Shown here: piece after piece, positions 22,686-33,446 of the stretch
Layout of the letters: each line of letters opens with the position of its first letter
Position numbering within the stretch: the stretch's first letter is position 1
NCBI RefSeq assembly: GCF_009905375.1
Contig: NC_133650.1
Span: 290,334,423-290,398,422, forward strand
Direction of reading: 5' to 3'
Length of the DNA stretch: 64,000 nucleotides
DNA from: Apium graveolens
Lineage: Eukaryota > Streptophyta > Magnoliopsida > Apiales > Apiaceae
Notes under the pieces: model-generated
Databases searched by the model: none
Seen by the model: the letters and a program-made list of their open reading frames with translations, nothing else
What the model was told of the DNA's origin: nothing
Program-made: the position numbers and the translations under genes

Positions 22686-25600
22686 ATGGCACCAAAAGAC
22701 GTAATTTTCAATGGAGCTAAGTTTGTTCCTAACAACTACTCCGCCATTCTTAGCAAGGCTGAAGCTCCATCGGAACTTCACTTCATTCAGGATTTTCTCG
22801 CTAATTCTGATATTGGGTATTCTCTGACCCAACCTGATACAGTCTCTGGAACTCAAGTGCTGGAGTTCTGGAGAAGTGGAGTATATGATGATGGTGGTGC
22901 TCAAGGGTCCCCAAGTATTATCTTTTCATCAGGGGAGGATGAGCATGTCGTGACATTGGCCACGGTTCGACAAGCACTGCAGCTGCCTGAGAACTGCATT
23001 TACTCTACTGTTGAGGAGTCAGTTCTTCAAAATATGATGGCCAGTCTGGGTATGAAAAGACATTGGCTAAGCTGGGTCAATTGAAGAGACCTTAAATAAG
23101 GAGGGAATGGAGTTTCTTCTTTGACTACATTACCAAGGCTTTTGGAAACAAATGTTCTAACTTCGATGCAATCCCCATATTCAGTCAACAAATCGGGTAT
23201 GCGCTCTCATTAATCAAACTAATTTTGATTATGCAAGTGTTGTCTTAGGTTTTATTGGGGATAGGATGACAGAAGACAGAAATACTGTTTAGTTTGCTAG
23301 ATTCTGTCAGCTTATTTTTAGTTTTTGTTGTGATGATAACCCCCAATCAGCTAGTGAATTAATTCCATCATTCAGACTAGCTAAAAGAGCTTTTAATGAC
23401 TTATTATCTACTGATAATAAGAAGGTTGTGTTAAGATCCCTTTGAGTTCCTTTATATGTCAAACAAGCCTTAATAATCTATGATCCAGTTAAATACACTA
23501 CACTATATCCTGATGTCCAATCATCAGAACCTCAACCATCAGCACCTACCACCTCTACACAAACACCTCAGAATTATCAATTATCAGCACAAACAACCAG
23601 ACCTTCATCTTCTAAACCTTCTAAGAGGACAAAGTCTATTCCTCAACCTTCACAAAAGAAAAGGAAGATGATTCTCAGAGATGAGTCTGAGAGTGAAGAG
23701 GAAACAATTGAAGCACGAGTTCATGCATCTGAACCTGTGATAATTGAAGCTGAGAATATTACTTCTCAGAAAGAGAAAGCAACTCAAAGTTCTGATACTT
23801 TGAAAAGGAAATCTGTAAATTCTGATGTTGCTGAAGCAACTCCTTCATTGGCAAGGAGATTGAAGAAAATGAAGGCTAGGAGGTATTTAGCTAAGGCTAT
23901 ATCAGAAGATACTGAAAAAGCTGAGGAAGGGGATCAGGAATCTCTGATCTCACAAGAACCAATTATCATTGAAGCCCTTCCAGCTCAAGCCAAAGACACT
24001 ACTAATGACACAGTTGTTATCCCTCCTGTCTCTCCTATTAAAGCTACAGATGATGCTAAAGAACAAACTGATAATTCTGAAATAGATATTCATAATTTGA
24101 ATATACCTGAAGTTCTTTATCTGGAAGCTCCATCTACATCAAAGACACAAGCTCTGGAGATAAATTCTGCTGATCAGAATTTAGATGATGTTATTCCTGA
24201 ATCTCCAGTTGCTTCACACACTGTTGAGCTATCAGAACAACATGAGTCTTCCTCAAGTTCTGATACAGTATTTCTGTTGAGACTCCAGTACCTACTCTGG
24301 GCAAGGAAGAATTGGTGAAGAAATTTGTTGAAAAGGAAGCACCTATTCCTTGGGAGGATACTCACAGAGGAGTTGAGTGGACCAAGAAGTGGAATGAATC
24401 AGATTTTATTCCATGTTCTAAAATTCTGACAGAGCATATTACAAAAGCTGATGAGTTGCTCACAAATGCTGATTTCAAGACTTAACTCAAGATCACAGCT
24501 CTGTCTACAAAACATCTTCAAGGTCTACATACTTCTACTCATGAAAAGGTTGATACACTCAGGGAACAAGATGATAAGTTCAATCTACAGATCAAGCTTG
24601 ACAAGAACAAGTATAACATACCTATTTCTAAAAAAGTTGCAGCCACTGAGAAAACTCAAGAGAAGCAACATGCCCAAATTGCTGAGGTTCTGGCTAATCA
24701 AGCTTCTCAGAAAGCTCAATTGGATGAAATCCAATCTTCAGTTGAACTTCTTTTTTCTCTCTTACTTCCTAATGATGCCAAAAAGGGGGAGAAGGTAATT
24801 AAGTCCAAGTGCTCACCTACTCAAGAACTGAAGAAAAATGATGATAAAGGTGATGACCAGGGAAACTCTGAAAAGAGCAGAGGTCAAAGAAAAGTTCAAG
24901 GAAAATATTCTATTCAGAACAAGTCAAGTTCTGATGCTGTGAATGCTCAAAGATTGAAGTCAAGTGGTGATAAGCAAAGTCTGATGTCAAGTTCTGATAT
25001 TCTGATTCAGTCAGGATCTGAAGACTCCCAGAAGTTTTTGCAAACTCTGAAGTTAAAGGGGAAGCAGACTACTGTTTATTACAAAGATAATAAAATCCAG
25101 ACACTTGATGAGGAGATAGCAAGAAGATTATTTCTGAAACACAATCCAGGAATGGATTTAGAAACTCTCTAGGAGGAAGAAGCTATATTTGCTAAAGCTT
25201 CTGATGCAAAGAAACCTCCAAGGCCTAAGGAAAAAGGCATTGTGATCAAGAAAAAGTTAAATTCTGAAACTTCAAAGTTCAAGACTAGATCACAGACTAA
25301 GAGTGATCCTAAAGAAAAAGGGAAAGGAAAAATTTATGAACCAACCAAGTCACTGGACTTGAAAACTTCTCAAGATCTGATGAAACCAGTGTGTAAAATG
25401 GTTCAAGTAACTGATTATAATCTTATTAAAGATGAAACTGTTCAAATTCTGAAAAGAAGAAAGATAAATGAAGATTCTAAAACAACCTCTGACACTGCTC
25501 AAGTTGTTGTTCAGAATAAAGGACAGGAAGGTACAGAAGAAACAACAAATTCTGATCAAGCTATCAAGACATCAACTACTAACAATGCTCAAGTTGATTT

Positions 25601-26414
25601 GGGTAAAATGACAATTGCTGATAAGAAGAAGCTGTTATGGAAGAAAGCTACTCTAGTTGAACCAAAATCCAATCTCGTGATTAATCAACTCGCTACATTT
25701 GGGTTGAGAGCCAAGCAACCTAGAGATAGAGCTGGATTAGGTTCTGACGAAGAGAAGATTCAAACAGGAGTAGAGGTCACTCTAAGAGATCCTTTCATAT
25801 TGACAGACAAACCATATGAACAAATCAAACAAAGGCACCTTGACAAGGTGTTATCTGCTCAAATTGTGATAGATGTTCATGACAAAGGGAATCTAAAAGA
25901 GAAATTGATCTTATTTCTCAATAATGGAAGGACTTATAGATTAGCTGATACTGATGTATTATAGAAGTCTATCAGAGAACTTCAACATATTCACTATCTT
26001 CGGGAAGTAAAATATGATGTTACAAGAAGATGGTCAGAATACATTTTGAAGGCTATAAGATATATATTCAGAATCTCTGGTACAAAGACTTCCTATTACA
26101 GTCCAATGATTACTGAAAGTGATGGAAGAGAAATTCCTATGCTGAAAAATTCTGCTAAGGTGGAAGTTATTCTGAAAGGAAGATGCTTATGTTATAATGA
26201 AAACTCTTCACATCCTAAGGTTATCAGACTTGGTGATGGACTTGAAAGAAAATCCATTCAAGCTCTCAGAACAGCCATTTATCAAATTGGTGATAGTAAA
26301 GAAGAAGAACTGATGCAGGTCAAAGCACAGTTAGCTGAAGTCTAGAAGAAAGCTGAAGATAATCTGATAAATGATTTTGTTAAGAATCATTATAGATTCA
26401 GATTGATTCAGTGA
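22686..26414 (+). pseudogene. Degenerate accessory ORF (third ORF) of A unit 2
   Basis: Same protein as in unit 1, with the frameshift near 23055 and most stops in common. The TAG at unit 1 position 12986 is CAG here, so the middle segment reads further (23668-24318) before a frameshift. TAG 13729 of unit 1 is CAG here too, giving an uninterrupted 150-codon piece at 24720-25172. A private TAG lies near 25961, and one AAG codon is missing after TAG 26343. The frame tail ends at TGA 26412-26414. Function unknown. Confidence 0.8.
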
Positions 26415-26540
26415 TGTTGGTAAAGCTGGATGTTTTGTAAGTTGTAATTAATAGTCTTATTAAACTCTTATTGCATTTAAACTTAAATGTTTTTGACATC
26501 ATCAAATCTATTAACTTGTATATTCTTGCATAATTTACAA

Positions 26541-26552
26541 GTTGGGGGAGAT
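26541..26552 (+). other. Polypurine tract of A unit 2
   Basis: GTTGGGGGAGAT directly before LTR3, identical to the tract of unit 1. Confidence 0.9.
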
Positions 26553-27149
26553 TGATGGATATATTTGAGATGTCATGTCTAATATGTTTCATGTTTAGTT
26601 TTCAGATCTTAACTAACAGGAAATATCAGTTCTTACTGGAATCAGGACTTACTGGAAGTCAAGATTTAAGGATATCAGGACTTAGATTATCAGAAGATAA
26701 TATCAGAAGATGGATATCAGAACTTAAGTACTGGAGGACTAACAGTCAAGGAAGGAAGCTGATTTACAGGAAAGAAGATCGAGACTAATACAAGAAGAAA
26801 ATATGCATGGAAAGAGTTAGAGGACTAGAAGAATTATATAAGATATCTGATTGATATATTTTAGGAGATAGAATTATATTCCATATCAATTAGAAGTTAT
26901 CTTATAACTGTGTGTCTATATAAACACAGACATAGGTTTACTCTATAAGAGTTACGATCATCGAGAAGATCATATAATTGTAACCTAGCGGCTCTCGTGA
27001 TATTTGTTCATCACTGAGAGAGAACAGTTCCATTATAACAGAGTTTATTATATCGAATACATCTGTTTTCTGTTACTTATGCTTTTAATCGATTTGATTG
27101 TATTCTACACTATATTCAACCCCCTTCTACAGTGTTGTATGACCTAACA
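26553..27149 (+). repeat. LTR3 of array A
   Basis: 597 bp, TGATGG to CTAACA. It differs from LTR2 by about ten substitutions, several clustered in the last 60 bp. Confidence 0.93.
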
Positions 27150-27154
27150 CAGTT
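27150..27154. other. Target-site duplication, right copy (CAGTT)
   Basis: Matches 3672-3676 exactly and closes the whole tandem array. Confidence 0.92.
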
Positions 27155-28486
27155 TTTATAAGTATAATTGCATGATGGTGTGATTTAGCCGTCTGTTTGA
27201 ACGCATATCAAAGATCAGTCATTTTAATTTTAGCAAGTTCATTTCAGTTTGACAGATTGCATGTAACTTTAGACCAATTGCATTAAGCCAATTTTATTCT
27301 TTTTCAGTCTGTAACATAACATGATTTATGCAACCACGACCTTAGTGATTTACAGTCTAACGTACATAATCTTCAATCACAATTTACAAAGATTGGCACT
27401 AATACAATCAATGTTTAGGTTACAAAGTCTGAGATCTAATACATACTTTTGGTCAAATCGACTTTGCTGGATATTGTTATGTTACAAATTCTAACACTAA
27501 TACAATCTATGACTATTCTAGGTCTGAGTAACAGACTACACAGTTTGGAGATCTAATACATTCTAAGGAAAATTCACATTTCTAAAACAACCAAAAACTG
27601 TACATATAAATCCACATTATTGATACTCAATAATTTTACAAAGTCAATTTCCACAATTGGATTGTTTTGAGACTAAGATACCATACATTAACCTAGTGTA
27701 TGTATGTGAAGTAAAAGGAGCAAAAGTTGAGAATATTTATACCTGTTTTACCTTGTGGACTTTGACAGGTTTCTTGGGAAGTCAAGTTGTGTCCCTTGTA
27801 TGCTTCTGAAAGGTTCTTGTTGGCTTCAAAGGACTTAACCTTGCCATTCTTTGCTTCTAGAGTTCACTCAGGGGCATTTTTCCTGCATGTTAATTATATA
27901 CAGTACAAGGATCACCCTTTGGTAATCTGTCAGTTTTAATACAACAGATTTATATATCAATTTAAATTAATCATTAAAGTTCTGTATAATGGTTAAAAAT
28001 TGATTTCTGATTTTGTAAGTATTTTTGTTAAAAATAAATCAGAAGCTACTAAGTACCACATAACACTAGATATGGCAGAGTACACTAAGACTGAATCAGC
28101 CAAAACATAACTAACTCTTATACTAGCAGTTTTATCATAATAGAGAAACATAATAGTATAAACATTTTTCTTGCATAAGATTGATAAAGACAGATTTGCA
28201 ACAAAACAAGCCATGATATATTACCAAAAGTGTTCTCAATAATCAGTGTGGTTCACTGATTAATTAGAACAAAATCATGAACCTGTTTTAAGTCATTACA
28301 AACCAAAGAAGTGCATACACTTCTAAAATTCAAAGATCAACAGAGTTTGAATATTACATAGCAACAGATAATACAGAATCCTTACAAAGTGCAAATACAT
28401 CAGAAAACAAAAAAAGTGGTACATAACAGCAAGTACCAATACAACATCACATATCAGACTTCATCAAACAGCAGAATCAAGCAAAC
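27155..28486 (-). other. Non-coding part of element B between accessory ORF and polypurine tract
   Basis: AT-rich with no long ORF. One island (27752-27892, minus) looks like an exon. It is preceded by AACATGCAG, followed by GTAAAA, and one of its frames reads through 45 codons with a single stop. Everything else here looks like degenerate 3' non-coding sequence. Confidence 0.6.
27752..27892 (-). other. Exon-like island in element B
   Basis: 141 bp on the minus strand, between an AG ending at 27893 and a GT starting at 27751. One frame gives a Lys/Glu/Asn-rich peptide (for example EAKNGKVKSFEANKN) with one internal TGA. Base composition is richer in G and C than the flanks. It may be a downstream exon of the accessory ORF; I could not find a donor that keeps the frame. 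Confidence 0.3.
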
Positions 28487-30028
28487 TTAACCAATGACAT
28501 TTCCATCAGCAACACAGATATGAACCAAATCAGGCAAATTATCAATCAGTTGACCTTTAGCACCCACATTAACCTCTTCTAACTCATGAATCATAGCAGT
28601 GTTATCATGCATGGGGACTTGAAAGGAAGAGACAATGTCATGATCATTCATGCAAGGAGTTCTTAGAGTAGATGCAGCCAAATGCTCTAAATATGCAATC
28701 CTATGTTTGCAAGAGGCGGTGAGACTCTCTAATTCTCCTACTTTTTCTTTAATCTCATTATTTTCTTCCTTAACCCTCTTAAATTCAAGTTTTAATTCAT
28801 GAAACATGATTTTGACAGACTCAAACTTAGACAGAAACACATCTTCCTCTCTAATGAATTGATGAATAACTGTGGGAGTTGCCTCTTGAGGCTCACAGTG
28901 CATCAGGGGCACTTGTGGCCTAATGTGTTCATTACTGATTTAAGAATCAGCACGATTATAAAATGCTTCAGGCATGTTAATGTTGCAAAGTGCAAAGAAG
29001 GATGAGATTAGCATACCATAAGGCATATAATCTACAAGATGTGCATTGATCATATTTAGAAGAATAACATAAGATATACTGAAGTGAATTTTGTTTGTGC
29101 ATAAAAGATACATGATTTTCATATCAAAGAAATCAAAGTACTTACTTTGATTTGGTTTTGGCATAACATTTGCCCTAATGATTAGAGCAAGATGCTGAAA
29201 GATGCCAGTGAAGTGTTTGAAATGAATACCACAGTTAACATCACATAGACCATCAGGAATGTCAGATTTACAAAAAGTGCCAAGCATTAGTTCAAATTCA
29301 GATTTGTTAAAAACAAACAGAGAGAAGATATCCTCACAATGTAACTCAGACAAATGCAAAGGTAAATGCAGTGCCCTATTAATGCTTTTGTTATCAACAG
29401 AAATGACCTTTTTATTGATAGATGTAGTGAAATGCAATATGCCATCTACCCCTTTTATGATGTTCATGTTACAGTAGAACTCTCCCATGAGGTGTGTGCA
29501 GTAGTGCTTACCTAAGTTATACATGAGACCATCCCACCTAGCCCTTCTAATTATGAACTCTACTTCACCCTTCACATCAACATAAGTGACAGCTTGGACA
29601 TTTTTGACAAGTTCAAGAAACTTTTTGGAGTTTGAAGGGTTTGACAGTTTTGGTGGAGGGGGCTTTGGTGTGTTCATAGAAGTGTTTGTGTTTTCTCTTA
29701 GGTTATCCTTTCTAGTGTATACTTTGGCTTGCAAGGGTTTAGGAGGTCTAGGATTAGGGGATTTAGGGTTTTGATATTTTCTGCTTTGATATAAAGGGAT
29801 GGTATGGTTCTTGTATCCCTTTCTGAATTGTCTTGGAGGGAAGTGTCTGTTGTGATAGTGTTTAGGTTGTGAGGTTTGAATAGTTTTGAAGGCAGAGGTC
29901 TTATGGTGATGAAATTGATTTTTCTCCATATCTTCAAGAAGATATGGGTTTTCAATCAGTGGTCTTGGTTTAGGGTAAAAAGGGTTAGCATTTGGGTTCA
30001 TGTTGCAAGTGAAGTGGAGTTTATGCAA
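28487..30028 (-). pseudogene. Accessory ORF of element B, transposon-protein-like
   Basis: One minus-strand frame of 514 codons with a single internal stop (TAA 28940-28942). The likely start ATG is at 30001-29999 (MNPNANPFYPKPRP); the frame opens at 30028 right after an AG. Residues 1-110 are Pro/Lys/Asn-rich and disordered. The next 250 or so form a globular domain (RRARWDGLMYNLGK, then SVDNKSINRALHLP, then a long aromatic/Ile-rich helical stretch). The tail after the stop is a Glu/Lys coiled coil (ELKLEFKRVKEENNEIKE). From memory it resembles the 'putative plant transposon protein' domain of accessory retroelement ORFs. It lies downstream of pol, as do the accessory ORFs of A and C. Confidence 0.6.
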
Positions 30029-32250
30029 CTAGTGTGTGTGAATGCAACATACAAGATATGTATATATAAATATAACCATTTAACACAGATGCATAGAGAA
30101 AAGAGTTTAAAAATTAAGATTTTTAAAAATTGTTTTCTGTTCATGAACAGTGAAACACATTTAATGCATGTATGGCTGTGTTACATAAAAATCCAAGTCT
30201 TTTATGAGTAGATACTAGGTTGATGCATATGAGAGAATGATGTAATGCAGCACATATACACAGATTCATAAACTATTACAGCAGAGAATAAAGAATGTAT
30301 TAATTCTTTGTCTTTGTGTCTACTTTAGAAAACAGCACAGTACATAAGTACAAGTTTTGGAAACTGTGTGACATAAAGTTGATATCATAGCTTACTCTAT
30401 TACATAGGGACTATACTTTCAGTGCAGGAGCATTTAAGGATGAGCTGTGTGTGAAGTGAGTTTGAAAGAAGAACTAATTTTTAATGCAAATTTAATAAAA
30501 TCTGTAACATTTATTTCTTAAGAAACTATGTTATTAATGAGATGCAACCAAGGGAATGTCATGCACATTAAACACAGAACATGGCATACACAATCAGTTT
30601 TCATTTAATTCAACAAGCATTCAAGGAAATACAACACTCAGATCATTTATATCAGATATAACACTTTAAATGCAGTAAGTTAAGAAAACATAAAATGTCA
30701 CCTAATTGTTCTAAGTGGCCATTAATCACAGCAGTGATCCAGATATAGGGATGCTCAAGGCTCCCCTGCCAGGTCTTACTGTGAGGGCTGGTGTGTGAGT
30801 GTATTATTTTATTTTTATTACACAAAAAAGTCTACAATATACCTTATCTGATTTCTTATAACTGCTTAAGCACAAACAAACACAGAATAGTAAACAGTGT
30901 TGCACTATAAGTCCATGGATTATATATATTCAATCAAACATGATGCACAGACTCAGTACACCTATCAAATAGACAAGTAGAGATTGGAGTCAATAAGACA
31001 TTTCTTATCCAGATTCAATGTATTCAGCTTAAGACTGCAATCAGGACATCTTGCACATTCATTTGGTCACACATTTATACAGACTTAACATTTCAATAAT
31101 CTTAGATCAATTAGGTAGATTTTGAATAGACTAAAGGTGAGCAGTATGATCACAAATAATTATAATTAGCATGTAAATAGTTCAATTTAACCAAGTAACC
31201 AAGAGAATCAAGTGTTAGCATGTTCAGGGTCCATTTCACACATATTTTATCACTTAAAGATATAATCATACCAGGTTCAAGTTTTAATCTTGATTATACA
31301 TTTTGTACTTGACAGAGAGTGAAGGCAAAAGTTTGTTTTATTTTTAAAGGAAAGTGCTAGTAGAGAACTATTAAGAAAGAACTGATTTATCAATCCAAGA
31401 CAGATCACTTTTAAAGTACTATTGAAAAATAATGTACATTAGCTGTGTCAAAAACTCAAGTAATATACTTTTATAGCACACAGATCACAAGCACATATAC
31501 ATATAGTTCTGCAAAGGTTAATCAGGTACTTAGAGCACATATATATATATATATAATTATTGTTTTGCAAAGCTCAATTAGATAATTAGATCACAAGTAT
31601 AAACAGGCGTGTTAAAAACTTAATCTAACAGGATTTATATCTAGGTAACTTCATCATTAGACAAATAAGAATTTATGAAATACACTGAGTTATCAAGGAA
31701 CTTAAAGTCAAATCAACTAGGAAATTGACTTTCTTGGACTTAAATGTATCAACAATCAATCTATTATTAGTGAAGCTTATACCAAAACTCCATAATTGAC
31801 CAAGCGAATAGACCTTATTTTGCACAATTTCACAGAGATTTTGAAACAAACATTTTCATAGTTTTTAACTTTAACCAAGCATGTTCTTTAACAGATTATT
31901 ATACATGAATTTATCACTTTAAGCAACCATTAAGATATAGTTCAGATTAATTAACAAAATTTCTTGACTGACCTTCATAGCTAACAAGTAATCTCAAAAC
32001 CAACAGACAATCACAAATCCAACAGTTAATCACAAATTCACCAGATAACACAAATCCAACAGATAATCTGAACTTTATACCTTTAATTCGATTAAACACA
32101 AAATAGAATCAAATCACAGTTTCATCAAAATTATATCACAAAACATTCATCTCACAAAGATACGAATTAATCAGATAACGTTCGATTTAACTTCAATCAA
32201 GTCCCTTAACCACAAAAATTAATCAAATGAGACCAAAAGGATTAAAAAAT
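30029..32250 (-). other. Non-coding, possibly intronic stretch upstream of the B accessory ORF
   Basis: AT-rich with no ORF above background on either strand. On the minus strand it begins with GTGAGA (32256 downwards) and ends with CACACTAG (to 30029), which could be intron boundaries of a 2.2-kb leader intron. A short TA repeat lies near 31535-31556. Confidence 0.35.
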
Positions 32251-32790
32251 TCTCACCTGAGCCTAGAGTCTGGCCTGACTCACAGGATTTACCTGGTTGA
32301 CTCAGTCGCGGACTGTGTCAACTTACGATTCATCTTTTTTCGTCGCATGCAGCCTTCGAATCTTCTTTTCCAAGAAGATATTGCACTTACCAGTCTTCTC
32401 CTGTCATAAAGCTTGAAAACACTTTAGGTCTTCATTGAATCGATGAATCAACAACAAAAATGAGTGAAGATATATAAATCAATCGATTTAATGTCTGATT
32501 TGATGATTCTCGTTCGATTTATATAGAAATCATCGATTTTTATCATCTAAATCGAATTGATTTACCAACCGAAACAACTGTTTTCATCATATCTTTTAGA
32601 GATATGATGATTATATATATGTAAGCATAGTATCTGTAAGAATTCATCGAAGATTTGAAGGGAAAAATGAAGAAATCATTCTAGGGTTCTTCGAAATAGG
32701 CGGAGAGAAGAAGAGATGCGAGAGAGTTTAGAAATTAGGGTTAAGAATTGAATTGAGAGCGTGCACTATATAAAACAGTGTTTCGCTTAT
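32251..32790 (-). promoter_or_regulatory. Promoter and 5' leader-like region in element B
   Basis: Read on the minus strand, a TATA-like TTTTATATAG near 32767-32776 is followed by a C/T-rich leader with AACCCTAA and AACCCTAG words (near 32730 and 32685), as in many plant 5' leaders. It ends in CTCAG|GTGAGA, a strong donor consensus, at 32257/32256. A second GTAAGT lies near 32390. It is higher in G and C than its surroundings. TATATAAA also reads on the plus strand at 32767, so direction is uncertain. Confidence 0.35.
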
Positions 32791-33446
32791 ATATTTTATG
32801 GAATAAACGAACCAGATTAATTAGGGTTAGAAATGGACGGTTGATATTAGAAGGTGTTTTTAGAATTTGTGTTTTTGATTAAATGGGCTGGGCTGTTTTG
32901 AAAATAAATAGATAAACCTTTTTAAAAGGTATCTGGGCCGGATTTATTTGATGGGGCCGGATAAAAAAATCCAGAAAATATATTTGAAAAACAATTAATA
33001 TAGCTGGATTATTATATATATTTATCCTTATATAATTTTTCAAAAATTTATAAATATATATATATAAATATCACAGAAATATATATATATATACTAAAAT
33101 AACATATATTTATAGATATATCTGTAGGAAAATATATGAGACTATATATATATATTTAAGAACAAAATAGATATATATATATATATATATATATGAATAA
33201 CTGAAAATAACAATCAGTCTATATAGGAAAGACTTCTAAATATTTATAAATCTTATGGAATAATAAATATTCACTCGATTAAGTTTATTTTCCCGGTTAA
33301 TCTGGGCTATTTAAGTTATCTTAACCCGATCAATAAATTTCTTTATTGACAAATCTAAGTTTCAGATAAACCTAATAACTTGATCGGGAGAATATCCTTA
33401 TCGTTGAGACTTCTTTATAATTCTCAACTGTTCTTTATATAAACCA
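32791..33446. other. AT-rich spacer with TA microsatellites in element B
   Basis: Contains long runs of TA repeats at about 33000-33195 and no ORF. It separates the promoter-like region from the pol stop codon. Confidence 0.75.

Larger units (their letters stand above)
3677..27149 (+). mobile_element. Tandem Ty1/copia array A (LTR-internal-LTR-internal-LTR)
   Basis: Three LTRs (3677-4258, 15255-15851, 26553-27149) alternate with two internal regions of the same element (4259-15254 and 15852-26552). The middle LTR serves as 3' LTR of unit 1 and 5' LTR of unit 2; a polypurine tract precedes it and a primer binding site follows it. Only one pair of target duplications (CAGTT) exists, outside the outer LTRs. 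The units are nearly identical and share disabling mutations. The simplest history is one insertion followed by unequal recombination between LTRs. Each unit holds gag, pol and an accessory ORF, all broken. Confidence 0.95.

Noticed and set aside
3677..27149. Array A as an assembly duplication artefact
   Set aside because: The units differ by private stops, many substitutions and two large reciprocal indels, and the outer target duplications match, so both units are real.
29259..29774. Plus-strand ORFs opposite the B accessory gene
   Set aside because: They mirror the minus-strand coding frame, and the Gly/Phe-rich peptide comes from the Pro/Lys-rich part read backwards.
32680..32735. AACCCTAA/AACCCTAG words as telomeric repeats
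   Set aside because: Isolated single copies, common in plant 5' leaders; no tandem telomere array.
32995..33200. TA-rich block as an origin or matrix attachment site
   Set aside because: Only simple TA repeats are visible; nothing specific supports either role.
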